A stretch of DNA of 47,609 bases from a virus. Each line of letters begins with the position of its first letter. Position 1 is the first letter of the stretch. The stretch is from positions 1-47,609 of the IMG/VR virus record IMGVR_UViG_3300032053_000130. One strand, given 5' to 3'. Positions 26,210 to 36,282 of the stretch are shown piece by piece. The translations under genes and the position numbers were made by a program. The notes under the pieces were generated by a model, which did not search any database, had not been told where the DNA came from, and saw only the letters and a program-made list of their open reading frames with translations.

Positions 26210-29200
26210 TCACTTAAAAAATAACTTCAAGAATTGATAGGTAGCTTGAATTTCTGCAGCATTTGCTGAACCAATTAGCAGCACTAGCCCTGCAGTATAT
26301 CCTTCAGGTCCAGAATCAGGCCCACCTTCAGCAGATTGAATCAACTGCTTTACCCTCTGCGTTCCGCCAGCAGCTGGATCTATTGTCAATATGTGAAAAC
26401 CGGCATCACTAGAAAAGATTGCTAAAAATGTATCTAATATCGCTTGTATTGTATCAATCAACTTTTCTAACGCTTCAATCTTTTTTGTCAACAAATCAAT
26501 AAACTGTGTTGTTGAATCTGACCCTTTTTGTATTGCACCCAACTCCTTACTAACCCAAGCTTCTAATGTATCAATAAATCCCTCAACGGGCTTTATAAAC
26601 GACTTCATCGCTACTAAACTTGTCCAATTAGGATACATCCCTATACTTTGCTCACCCAGCGCTTGATATCCTGCGCACACTCCTGTAGTATCAATACAAT
26701 AACTTGCATCATTTCGCTTCATCAAATCAATTGCTCTAACTTCACCACCCATCGACCCATCTTGACATCTATTCTCATCAAAAAACGTTACATTCGGTAT
26801 ACACCTGTTATCTAACTTTGTATTGCCTTTATTCAAACAAACTGTTCCACCATGATATATACACTTGACATTAGAATAATCTACACATATTGCTTTATTA
26901 GCACCATTATTACAAGCCACTTCATTAAACTCAGTTTTCTGCTTTGCACAACGTGAAGTGTAACTACCAACATAATATTCAATAACTATGCTATCACCCT
27001 GCTTATACCCTGCACCCGATATATCATTCATTGTCAGTACTGTATCACTACCTCTATACGTTACTAGCAAATCCCAACCAGCAACTAATCTTGTATCATT
27101 CAAAATACTAAAATACTCTTGCTTATCTGGCGCACTAACACTACCAGAATTATCATAACTACCTGAATCATCCCAGTTTATCATTGCACCATTAGCAAAA
27201 AACAACTTGTCATCAATACTTAATTTGTTTGTAGAAATTCTTCTAGCAGCTTCTGATGGATTTCTAACAATCAAATTACTAATGTCAACATGAACTGAAT
27301 TTATGACTTGAATAAACGTATTAACTTGCTGCTCATTAGCATCAGCAACTATGCTATTTTCACTAAATCTTGACGTTGACTGTATCACAATACCTGTTCT
27401 ATTGATCAACTTAACTGTCGGCTGTGATAGTGTCTTGATAACTTTTGTAACTGCTTTTGTCTTTATACATCTAAAATTCGAACAACGATTCAAGAATTCT
27501 TCACCAACCGGTGCAGTTTCAATTACAATCTTTGCCGCTGTCACTTCATTAGACAACTTACTATATACATCACCGAGCTTTGACCTAACTGTATAATAGT
27601 AGTTCTTACCAGATTGCGCACTGTAATGACTATCCTCATACTCATAGCCCATAGCCTTAGCAGTGTCTTGACTATTAGCGTCTTTCCAGCCAACAGCAAA
27701 ATTACTGATTCTAAACTGATAATCATCTCTTGCAGATACAGAATTAGGCAACGGCTCAATTTTCTCGTTAGTCGTTATGTCAATTACATCACCAATTTCA
27801 GATATAATTTGATTGTTACTATCACGATGAACTTGAGTCGCGACAGCCATTCTTGACGGTGCCTCTAATCTATAAACTTCAAATCCATCAATCAAATCTA
27901 CAAACTTTTGCTTGTTAAAAATACCAGCGACATTAAACGTCAAAAACTCTGGCAATTCCCATCGCAAAATGACATTATCTCCAGATAATGCCTGAAGTGC
28001 TTGAGGTTCTTGCACATTTGGCGTCCAATCAATTGCCGTAAATATCTTACGTAATGCCATTATACCCTTAATAATTTCGCCAATATTACCAGAATCTATA
28101 GCTATTACAAATGCGCCACAAGTGCCAGTGTCAGAAAATTGAGGTCGCTGACTATCATAAATATCATCAAATGAATTTACTACTCGTTGTTTGAAATTAG
28201 CCGACCCTCCACCAACACTGGCTAAAAACTTAGCAAACTCACTAGTATTGTTGCCTGGATCATAATAATTCGTACTTGGAAATACGGGTAACATGTACAC
28301 GCCAGATGACAATAAGTCATCAACATACATCTTGATTACGTCAAATATCTTTTGTAGTATGACTTTTAGCGCACTTTGTGTATCTACCAATAGCACCTTC
28401 ACTAAATTCAAAATTGTCTTAATCAGATTCAACATTGTCTTCAAAGGGTCAATTACATCATCAATAGCAGTTGCAGTAGACACTAGTGCATCTGGCATCA
28501 TCTCACTCAAATTGAATGATTGCCATTCGCCTTTTGGTTGTATACCCTTACCTTTAAGTAGCACTTCTACATTTGGATTAGAAGTGTCATTATTGTGAAT
28601 GTTTATTTTGCCAGTAATAAAGTCTTTTGGCGCACTTTGTGGAGAAAATATCACTGTAAACTGTGTGGATGAACCCGGTGAAATGTTAGCAGATGACCCA
28701 GATGCTAATGAGAATGACACTAGATTTTCAGTCACTGAAATATTAGTTATTGATAGCGTCTCAGACCCTCTATTAAAAACTTCAAGTACTTTCTGTGTAG
28801 TCTCTCTAACATTAGTTCTATCAAACTCAAGTCTAGAAACTGTTTCAATAACCGGTTTGTCAACACCAGTGCCTGTTATAGCGTAATCAATTTGAGGTTG
28901 TGTTATGTCGTCATTGATAATCTTGATACTTTCAGTATATGACTGAACTGCTGTCGGCTTAAATGAAACTGTAACGTCATACGTGCTATTTGGTAACACA
29001 GAAAATACTGTAGGACTGACATTGAAATATGAAGAATTTAGCTGTAATTCAACTGTTAGATCTACAATGCCCGTATTTTGTATAGGTAGTGTCTTATCAG
29101 TTTGTAAGTCGATTGCTGCATCACCAAAATCAAATGATACTGGTAAAGATATACGAGGATAGTCACCTTGACCAGTAACAGCTATGTCTAAATCAGGCGC

Positions 29201-31855
29201 ATTGCTATGAATCGTTACATTATCACTAACTAATACATTGTCAGTCGGACTGAAGATTATGCCTAAATTGTAAGTTTCATTTGGGTCAATACTAAATTGA
29301 CTTGTTTCAACTGAGAATGGTGAAGATACTGTAACACCTGTCACGTGTAATTTTACAGTACCAATATTCTTCAGAACTACTCTTTGTATCACTGACGAAT
29401 TTATTTTTGCAATGAATTCTACTAATACACTATCTTGTAATATAGACGCTATATTTGCTAGTCCCGTGCCATCAACATTTATTAACAAAATGGGATTGAC
29501 ATCATCATTTGATTGTACTGTGATAGATCCTGATTGATATCCAAGTTGTCGCGGAGAAAATCCAATACTAACGGCTTTGCTTTCATTTTTCAGTATCACA
29601 AGCGAACTTGTAGATAACTTACGATCATAACTGACTCTTAACGATTTGCCATTAGATGCAGCATTAACAGTTATTAGTCCTGTATCTGTATTTGCTGAAA
29701 ACTGAGTAGGATTTGTAGGATCTCCTAAAGTATATTGATCACCTGACACGTTGTCATAAACTGTTATTGAATCTAGTAACAAATTTTGATTTGCAGTACT
29801 AACGACATATTTTGAATTTACGTAAGACACGACTAGATTTTCTTGCGTTGGTGCCTTAAAATGAAATGCATCATTTGTTGATGACAAATCTATCATCAAA
29901 TCTGATTCACGACTTGCATTAGTTATCATTACGTCTTGAAAACCTGTTTCTCCAATTGCTATGCCGCCAAAAGCTACACTAGTACTTGATAATTGTATTG
30001 TAGGTGAAAATACTTCACCTTCATATCTAACAACTAAAGAAGTTGCAGTTTGACCCACTGTAGTACTAAACTTTATGTCACTAGCAACAGCTCCAATACT
30101 AGTAGCTAGTAATGTAACAATTAGAGCAACAGACTCTCCCGGAACCAGTGTCACAGGCAATGTATCAACAGTTATGCTATAAGATGCTACACCTAGCAAG
30201 TCAGTGACAGAATAGCTATTAATAGTTGACGATAGTGAACTACGATTAATGACAGTCAATTCGATAATGTTTGAAACGTTTTTTGATATGAAATTGTTTT
30301 GTATTTTTTCAGGTATGACCCTAAATGAATGATCAAGTGAGGCTGATCCTAATAAGTCAACTGTGACTATTGGATTGAAAACGTCATTTGAATTTATCGT
30401 TAGCGTTTCACTTACATTTCCGGGCGCATCAAGTGAAAACATCACGTTAACAATATATGAACTATTACCTGCGACAACAAAGTTATTATTAGATACGGTA
30501 AAAGCGTTAACATTACCAATAGTAACCAATAAATCTGCATCTTTTGTGTTTTGAATAGTGAATGACAATACTTTTTCTTCACCAACTAACGTAGTACCAA
30601 AATCTAAAGTAGCAGCATCAACTACAATATTCGGTGACTGTGCATCGCCCGTAATAGCAATAGTATGCGGATTGCTGTATGCATTACTATATATAGTAAT
30701 GACATCAGTAAAGTTGATTTCTGATGCAGATTGTATAGTGACAGTGAAAGATAGCGTGTCACCGTGATTAACTATCTGCGGAAAAGTAACAGAAGAAGTA
30801 AATGTAGTTCCCACTACTGTTGGAAAAACTACACTACTTATTGTAAGATCAACTACACCAATATTCTGTATAGTGATAGTTACATCACGATCAACATTTA
30901 GTGAATATATACCGAGATTAATTGATGTCGGTAACACTATTATTGCAGGTATCACTAGTCCGGTGCCTGAATAATTCACTATTAGTAGACCAGAATTACT
31001 TGATAGTCTTACAGAACCTGAAACTAAAGCTGAAGTTACTGGTAAAAACGTAACTGTAAATATTTGAGATTGTAGTGGTAAAATCTTGACACTGCCAATA
31101 TCAATTGAGACTTCACTGTCATCAATAGTTACGGTGCTTACAATTACATTTACATCAGTCTCATTATTTGTCACACTGAATGTAGCACTAGCAGACATGT
31201 TTATAGGTATTGATCCGAAACTAACTGACGGTACTGATACTGTGCAAGAAGGTATAACACTGTCGCCATCAGTATTGAAAGAATATGAGCCTGTAAGGTC
31301 ATTAGTTACTAGATTTATCGTACCGCTTTTGACACCTGAAGTTGTGGGTACAAATTGTATTTCAATATCTGCAGATTCACCTGCAAGAATTTCAATTGTA
31401 GACTGTTTAACTGCGAAATTTGAATCAGTGCTAGAAACTTCAACGATCAATTTTGAACCATTAGTAGCAATATTGCTAATTGATCTCGTCAGTGTCAGTG
31501 AGTCGTTGACACTTAATCTACCAAAATTCAAATCAGATGTGTTAATAACAACAACTGGTTCCAACACATTTGCTGTTACATTTGCTATTTCATCAGGACC
31601 GGCAGTGTTAGATATCGCTATTGTGCCAGTTGCAGTTATTTGGCTATTAGCGGTGTATTTGATTGTTATATTTTTAGCACTGTTTGCGTCTATGAAAAAT
31701 GACAACGGTGCAATTTCATAATCTACACTAGAGCTTACAATGTCAGTTATAGTGACTACAGTTACAGCAGTGTTATAAATTGTTACTTGCTTAGTGGCAA
31801 CATCACCTTTTGACAATGATCCGAAATTTAATGCAGTAGATGATAAGCTAATCAT
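26210..31855 (-). CDS. Giant virion protein with about ten ASH/HYDIN-type repeats (1881 aa)
   Basis: Residues 1-1130 hold about ten tandem domains of roughly 100 aa, each opening with a strand such as SSTALNFGSLSKGD, TSDLNFGRLSVND, AATLDFGTTLVGEE or SSTSVAFGGIAIGE and ending in GS/SG-I-I-SND----I-V---G. This is the ASPM-SPD-2-Hydin (ASH, PapD-like) pattern. The seventh copy has an inserted beta module. Next come an amphipathic helical stretch (about 1140-1210), an FN3-like domain (DNVILRWELPEF ... YYYTVRSKLGD), and a Cys-rich patch of about 11 Cys (about 1455-1720). A helical C-terminus ends in LTIDPAAGGTQRV and YTAGLVLLIGS. The start overlaps the 66-aa gene (ATGA). A long extended arm or fibre on the baseplate is likely, and the Cys patch may hold disulfides or metal (inference). 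Confidence 0.75.
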   Translation of the reverse strand: MISLSSTALNFGSLSKGDVATKQVTIYNTAVTVVTITDIVSSSVDYEIAPLSFFIDANSAKNITIKYTANSQITATGTIAISNTAGPDEIANVTANVLEPVVVINTSDLNFGRLSVNDSLTLTRSISNIATNGSKLIVEVSSTDSNFAVKQSTIEILAGESADIEIQFVPTTSGVKSGTINLVTNDLTGSYSFNTDGDSVIPSCTVSVPSVSFGSIPINMSASATFSVTNNETDVNVIVSTVTIDDSEVSIDIGSVKILPLQSQIFTVTFLPVTSALVSGSVRLSSNSGLLIVNYSGTGLVIPAIIVLPTSINLGIYSLNVDRDVTITIQNIGVVDLTISSVVFPTVVGTTFTSSVTFPQIVNHGDTLSFTVTIQSASEINFTDVITIYSNAYSNPHTIAITGDAQSPNIVVDAATLDFGTTLVGEEKVLSFTIQNTKDADLLVTIGNVNAFTVSNNNFVVAGNSSYIVNVMFSLDAPGNVSETLTINSNDVFNPIVTVDLLGSASLDHSFRVIPEKIQNNFISKNVSNIIELTVINRSSLSSTINSYSVTDLLGVASYSITVDTLPVTLVPGESVALIVTLLATSIGAVASDIKFSTTVGQTATSLVVRYEGEVFSPTIQLSSTSVAFGGIAIGETGFQDVMITNASRESDLMIDLSSTNDAFHFKAPTQENLVVSYVNSKYVVSTANQNLLLDSITVYDNVSGDQYTLGDPTNPTQFSANTDTGLITVNAASNGKSLRVSYDRKLSTSSLVILKNESKAVSIGFSPRQLGYQSGSITVQSNDDVNPILLINVDGTGLANIASILQDSVLVEFIAKINSSVIQRVVLKNIGTVKLHVTGVTVSSPFSVETSQFSIDPNETYNLGIIFSPTDNVLVSDNVTIHSNAPDLDIAVTGQGDYPRISLPVSFDFGDAAIDLQTDKTLPIQNTGIVDLTVELQLNSSYFNVSPTVFSVLPNSTYDVTVSFKPTAVQSYTESIKIINDDITQPQIDYAITGTGVDKPVIETVSRLEFDRTNVRETTQKVLEVFNRGSETLSITNISVTENLVSFSLASGSSANISPGSSTQFTVIFSPQSAPKDFITGKINIHNNDTSNPNVEVLLKGKGIQPKGEWQSFNLSEMMPDALVSTATAIDDVIDPLKTMLNLIKTILNLVKVLLVDTQSALKVILQKIFDVIKMYVDDLLSSGVYMLPVFPSTNYYDPGNNTSEFAKFLASVGGGSANFKQRVVNSFDDIYDSQRPQFSDTGTCGAFVIAIDSGNIGEIIKGIMALRKIFTAIDWTPNVQEPQALQALSGDNVILRWELPEFLTFNVAGIFNKQKFVDLIDGFEVYRLEAPSRMAVATQVHRDSNNQIISEIGDVIDITTNEKIEPLPNSVSARDDYQFRISNFAVGWKDANSQDTAKAMGYEYEDSHYSAQSGKNYYYTVRSKLGDVYSKLSNEVTAAKIVIETAPVGEEFLNRCSNFRCIKTKAVTKVIKTLSQPTVKLINRTGIVIQSTSRFSENSIVADANEQQVNTFIQVINSVHVDISNLIVRNPSEAARRISTNKLSIDDKLFFANGAMINWDDSGSYDNSGSVSAPDKQEYFSILNDTRLVAGWDLLVTYRGSDTVLTMNDISGAGYKQGDSIVIEYYVGSYTSRCAKQKTEFNEVACNNGANKAICVDYSNVKCIYHGGTVCLNKGNTKLDNRCIPNVTFFDENRCQDGSMGGEVRAIDLMKRNDASYCIDTTGVCAGYQALGEQSIGMYPNWTSLVAMKSFIKPVEGFIDTLEAWVSKELGAIQKGSDSTTQFIDLLTKKIEALEKLIDTIQAILDTFLAIFSSDAGFHILTIDPAAGGTQRVKQLIQSAEGGPDSGPEGYTAGLVLLIGSANAAEIQATYQFLKLFFK

Positions 31856-32052
31856 TTTGTAGTATCCGTCTCTTTTAGTTTGTCTAATTCATCTTTGCTA
31901 ATTTGTATCACACCAAGTCGCTTTAGATTTTCCAATTTATGTACTAATTCTTTTTTCTCATGTTCTAGAGATTCTTTTAGTCCAACAAGTAACGGTTCCA
32001 AGACATTTTGAAAACCGATTCGATTTGTTCGATCCCATTTAATATCTGACAT
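31852..32052 (-). CDS. Small helical protein (66 aa)
   Basis: The ATG at 32052 lies one base after the stop of the 1198-aa gene, and the stop overlaps the start of the 1881-aa gene (ATGA). The peptide is charged and helical, with a heptad-like middle (LKESLEHEKKELVHKLENLKRL). It is likely a coiled-coil accessory piece of the neighbouring large structural protein. No family is recognised. Confidence 0.65.
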   Translation of the reverse strand: MSDIKWDRTNRIGFQNVLEPLLVGLKESLEHEKKELVHKLENLKRLGVIQISKDELDKLKETDTTK

Positions 32053-32053
32053 A

Positions 32054-35000
32054 TTAAGACCCTAACATTGTTTGAATTTCAACAATTTTAGCATTGTTAT
32101 CAATAATAGTATTTTGGGTATTGATGATGTTGATTTTTTTACTGCCTACTGCATAATACGATCCCGTTTTCTTATTTAGTCGATTAATAACTTGAGTCCA
32201 TCTGTCTAGATATAATGTCGGACTCAGTTCAACTTCAATTACTGGGATTCTGCCTGCTATTTGTGCTTGGCGTGTACCGATATATGCTATTCTGTTAGCT
32301 ATTTGTAACAATCTTTGATTCATTGTGACGTCATCAGTGACGTTATATGTGACTAGTAAGTCTTTATATTCATAGCCTCGCAATAAATTTCTGTCAACGT
32401 GCCATACACTAATGTCCAAAATTCTTTGCAATGATGAACTTGCAACAGTTTGTAATTCAGTTGCTGTATCTGACACTAGATTGTCTGTATAAAAACCTAG
32501 TCTAGTTGCACAGTCACTGCTTGTTATTTGAATCGTTGCAGTGCTTGTGAATTTTATGTATCCAGAATCTACTGTAGTAGATACGCCTGAAAAACTCAAT
32601 ATACTTGCAACTTGAATTGCAGTTATGAAATAGTTATTTGCAAAAGGACCAGTGCCCGGAGCCTCAATTGATCCTAATTGTAAAAGAAGTTGAGCTGTTC
32701 CACCGGTCACATTAACAATCGATCCTGTACCTGATGTACCAGAATATAAATTGTATGTTCCACCCTGATATGTGCATATAAAATTAGAATACGCGAATTG
32801 ATTTTCCATAGAATCAGCAATGAGTAATCTAATCAAACTTTGAATTATTGCAGCTGTCTCTAAACCACTCATTGTCGTCCATGGAAAAGTGATCGTCTTA
32901 GTAGATTCACCATTTAACGCTACATCTAATGTCATGCCTGAAGCAATACTTGTCATTGGTATTGCACCTGAAATTGATGAACCATTACTGCATGAAATAT
33001 TTATTGTTTGTACACTTCCAGCACCGATGAGTATTGAGAATGAATCACCGTTGAATAACATGTATTTTTCTGTATATCTTGACCATATTTCATTTTTAAT
33101 TGATGTAGAATATTGAGCAGTAATCGCTGTTATTACGTCAGAAGCATTTGGATAACTAATGAATGACAAATTCATATCAACTGCACTACCGCTAACCCAA
33201 TAAACTGTCGTTTGTAATTTTGCTGCATCTATAGTTACTTTAACATCAGTCACGGGATGAACTATTAAGTCCGGAGTTGTGAATGTCGCCATATCGGTTT
33301 GTAAACTAAACCCAATTTTTTCTTGCAACTTATAATTGACGTTATTTCTATAGGTCGGCGTCATATTCTTAGTAGGCAAGAATTTTGCATCGTCATATCT
33401 AAATTCAACTGCCGGTCTATCATAAATACGATCATCATTTACACCAGACGTTAATACTACTACTTGAGTTGTCTGACCTTCACCAAAAATATTCTTTGAA
33501 ATCATGCCTATTTCTTGTCGCAAATGCATAATAGTTTTATCAGGTAACATTGACAAAACATCATTAATATCAGTACTAAGACTATTATACTCAGCTAACA
33601 TATCTAAGTACACAGGATCTGCAGTCCCATATGCAGCACTACGAATAGACAATTGAAACCCAATCATTTGTAATGATGTTCTCTTAAAAACCAATTCTGA
33701 ATCTGCAACACTAGCCCAGTTACTCAATCTAACGTCATTGTCAATATTTATCTGACTCATTAGCGCTGTTACAGCTGCAGCTTCTAATGATGACATTGAT
33801 AATTCTATTGACAAGGCCATGGATTCAGTAAATGTATTTGTATTATCATAATACGGTGGTTGATTATTTAGATAAGCATACGGTACAAACTGAGGTATCG
33901 CTGCCATACTAAAGAAATCAACACCGGCAAATGATATAGCGTTACTTATGAACACTTTATTCGCAGATGGATCAGAAAAGTTTGCGAATCCCATAAAAGT
34001 TGATATACTGGTCGACTTATTATTGCCAGTACCAAACATTGGTCTAAAATTGTTTTTAGCAGTTATAATGAATCTAGACAATGGCGCTTGTTTATATTGA
34101 ACAACATACTCGTTAGATGCAGTTGTATTAGCATTCAATAAATCTTGCAAAGTAGAAGATAATTCAGACTCAGAATAATCACCATCAGGTATAAAAACTG
34201 ATACAGGAGTAGAACCTTCAAGTATATCAAATGAATTCACTTGTGAATTTATACGAATTTTGTTTCCATACAAATTCGGTTGACTTAAACTTGCACGATC
34301 ATACATCGACGTAGTTTGTAAAACCAACTGAATATTTGAAATTAATGCATTGTTGACTGATAATAAAGAATAACAATCATATGTCGGATTTGATAAATTT
34401 GAACACAGTAGACACGTATTTTGATTCAAATAATTGTATAGATCTTGCAATGTATTATATGATGTTTCATTATTTCTACTATCAGTAGGTTCATCCATAC
34501 CTATTGTAAATCTAAAATCTCTATTAGTATCACTAGCAGGCAGTATTTCTATAGATGATGTATTGCCGAATGTACCAGAATAAATAACAAACTTTTCACT
34601 ATCAGAATAATACAAGCATTCAGCAGTCAAATATCCGTCTGAACCAATACCTCTTAATTGACTTTGAATCAATAACGAAATCTTTGCTCCATTATTTGAT
34701 TGCGCAGGCTGTAATCCTCCTGAAAATGTCTGGCGCCAATCTGCACTAAAATCATCAATTGCATAACCCAATGAACTATGTACTGGTATTCTAACATCAA
34801 ATCCTAATGTCAATTCATTCTCTGTACCATCAATCTTAACCTTAAACTTATTGTTTGCATACTTACCAACAACTTTAACTTGATTACTTGTAAACTTCAT
34901 CAAATTAGCTAAATCTGTAGGAATAGCAGATGTGATTACTTCTACTGTAGAGCTTGTACCGCCAGTGCCTGATGCTATAGTAAAGGTTTGTATGTTTTGA

Positions 35001-35647
35001 TTGTAAATGCACTGTGCATTAGTGAATCCGGCAGTAGCCAATCCTTCAGTAAGTTTTGCTGACAATACAAACGAATCAATAACTAATGGTTGTTGACCAG
35101 GATCAATTTCTAAAAACAGATCTTCAAATATCTTGACATCAGCTGTTATACTGTCAATTTTGACAGTTAATTTGTTGTTGCCAGAATGTATAGAATACGA
35201 TGCAGGAACATTAGCTTCAGATGTAGTTGATCCCTTACGATCTCTTGTCCAGATTTCAAAATCTGTTCCTGCAGCTTTTGAAAGTATATATGCTCTAGCA
35301 GACGTAATTGGCACATCAACAAAGACTATATCATTCTTTTGAGCGGTTAAACGACCGTCATTTATTGTGAGTGTAGTATTAAGTTCTGTTGTGGTTATCC
35401 AAAATGCATCTTCCTCTACTGGTACAATTATTGTTTTACCTGTTAACAGTCGTCGTTCTTCTTCTAGTGAATAAATCTCAAGATGTTTTTCATCTACAAA
35501 TTTCTTAGATGAAATATCAAACAGTTGCAAATTGTTAACGACATTTTGATCTGACGCAATGCTATCTTGCAATTGCTTATTGCTTTTGTTCAAGTCGTCG
35601 ATTTTGTTTTGCAGTAATCCTCTATCACGCTCTGACAGTGTTGCCAT
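32054..35647 (-). CDS. Large beta-rich baseplate/virion protein (1197 aa)
   Basis: Two ATGs lie side by side; I choose 35647 because its spacing from AGGAG is better than that of 35650. The protein starts and ends with coiled coils (RDRGLLQNKIDDLNKSNKQL; the last 60 residues are also helical). The middle is beta-rich and contains a recurring module seen at least three times: GF-NAQCIYNQNIQTFTIASGTGG, GYLTAECLYYSDSEKFVIYSG and NFICTYQGGTYNLYSGTSG. Each unit ends in an S-sI-V--- strand. A cluster of Cys (CLLCSNLSNPTYDC near 415) may bind metal. No catalytic motif is seen. It lies between the small repeat protein and the ASH-repeat protein, in the baseplate block. It is probably a wedge or arm component. 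Confidence 0.65.
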   Translation of the reverse strand: MATLSERDRGLLQNKIDDLNKSNKQLQDSIASDQNVVNNLQLFDISSKKFVDEKHLEIYSLEEERRLLTGKTIIVPVEEDAFWITTTELNTTLTINDGRLTAQKNDIVFVDVPITSARAYILSKAAGTDFEIWTRDRKGSTTSEANVPASYSIHSGNNKLTVKIDSITADVKIFEDLFLEIDPGQQPLVIDSFVLSAKLTEGLATAGFTNAQCIYNQNIQTFTIASGTGGTSSTVEVITSAIPTDLANLMKFTSNQVKVVGKYANNKFKVKIDGTENELTLGFDVRIPVHSSLGYAIDDFSADWRQTFSGGLQPAQSNNGAKISLLIQSQLRGIGSDGYLTAECLYYSDSEKFVIYSGTFGNTSSIEILPASDTNRDFRFTIGMDEPTDSRNNETSYNTLQDLYNYLNQNTCLLCSNLSNPTYDCYSLLSVNNALISNIQLVLQTTSMYDRASLSQPNLYGNKIRINSQVNSFDILEGSTPVSVFIPDGDYSESELSSTLQDLLNANTTASNEYVVQYKQAPLSRFIITAKNNFRPMFGTGNNKSTSISTFMGFANFSDPSANKVFISNAISFAGVDFFSMAAIPQFVPYAYLNNQPPYYDNTNTFTESMALSIELSMSSLEAAAVTALMSQINIDNDVRLSNWASVADSELVFKRTSLQMIGFQLSIRSAAYGTADPVYLDMLAEYNSLSTDINDVLSMLPDKTIMHLRQEIGMISKNIFGEGQTTQVVVLTSGVNDDRIYDRPAVEFRYDDAKFLPTKNMTPTYRNNVNYKLQEKIGFSLQTDMATFTTPDLIVHPVTDVKVTIDAAKLQTTVYWVSGSAVDMNLSFISYPNASDVITAITAQYSTSIKNEIWSRYTEKYMLFNGDSFSILIGAGSVQTINISCSNGSSISGAIPMTSIASGMTLDVALNGESTKTITFPWTTMSGLETAAIIQSLIRLLIADSMENQFAYSNFICTYQGGTYNLYSGTSGTGSIVNVTGGTAQLLLQLGSIEAPGTGPFANNYFITAIQVASILSFSGVSTTVDSGYIKFTSTATIQITSSDCATRLGFYTDNLVSDTATELQTVASSSLQRILDISVWHVDRNLLRGYEYKDLLVTYNVTDDVTMNQRLLQIANRIAYIGTRQAQIAGRIPVIEVELSPTLYLDRWTQVINRLNKKTGSYYAVGSKKINIINTQNTIIDNNAKIVEIQTMLGS

Positions 35648-35656
35648 CATCTACTC

Positions 35657-36274
35657 CTATACTATTTTTCCTGAATCTATGCCTGTGCTCGGGATCGGTG
35701 GAAGCGCTGGAGGCACAGTACCCACTGCCGCCCCCATTATTGTAGTAGAAACTGTTGATGCTTGAATTGCAGCTGCAACTCCCATTCCTATAGCCTGCGC
35801 TAACTGAGTTGAATTTTGACCTAAAATTGACGATGCCTGCATTTGAACTATTATGTTCGCTCCCATTGTAGGTCCTAATACTCCGACAATTGTTCCAGTG
35901 CCCGTGCCTATACCGACTATAGTTGACGATCCAACAATCATAGCTGTTGACATGTGAGTTGCAACTGCGTTACCTATAGCTGTTGCTAATGTCTGAGCTT
36001 TCTCTCCCAACAATGACATTGCTGACATTTGGGCAAATATTAGATTACCAACAGCAGACCCTTGTGTTATTGACCCGGATAAAGTTCCAGTTGACGACCC
36101 TACACCTATTCCAAGACCAGTCGATGTACCAGTATAAGTAGCTGATTGCAATATTGTCAAAATTATGCCATTACCTATAGCTTGTGCTAATGACGAGTCA
36201 CTCTCACCTGTAAAACCAGCAGCAGCTAATTCTGTCTGTATCAATCCAGCTAATGCAGGTCCGGCAATTGGCAT
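35657..36274 (-). CDS. Ala/Gly/Thr-rich triple-repeat protein (205 aa)
   Basis: The protein is built from three copies of a unit of about 64 residues. In each, SLAQAIGNGI (about 28), TLATAIGNAV (about 95) and QLAQAIGMGV (about 157) are followed by a Gly/Ser/Thr-rich strand part (GLGIGVGSSTGTLSG; GIGTGTGTIVGVLG) and then a helix part (FAQMSAMSLLG; VQMQASSILG). It contains almost no charged residues and no Cys. The C-terminus is Pro-rich. The start has an AGAGGAT site. It directly follows the spike gene once the homing endonuclease gene is taken away, so a place at the tip or inside the baseplate centre is possible. I do not recognise the family, and a membrane-interacting role is speculative. 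Confidence 0.7.
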   Translation of the reverse strand: MPIAGPALAGLIQTELAAAGFTGESDSSLAQAIGNGIILTILQSATYTGTSTGLGIGVGSSTGTLSGSITQGSAVGNLIFAQMSAMSLLGEKAQTLATAIGNAVATHMSTAMIVGSSTIVGIGTGTGTIVGVLGPTMGANIIVQMQASSILGQNSTQLAQAIGMGVAAAIQASTVSTTIMGAAVGTVPPALPPIPSTGIDSGKIV

Positions 36275-36282
36275 GATATCCT

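Noticed and set aside
31086-31721. 211-codon open frame on the plus strand
   Set aside because: It lies fully antisense to the ASH-repeat coding sequence, has a low-complexity Val/Ser/Thr-rich product that mirrors the repeats, and has no ribosome binding site or neighbours on that strand.
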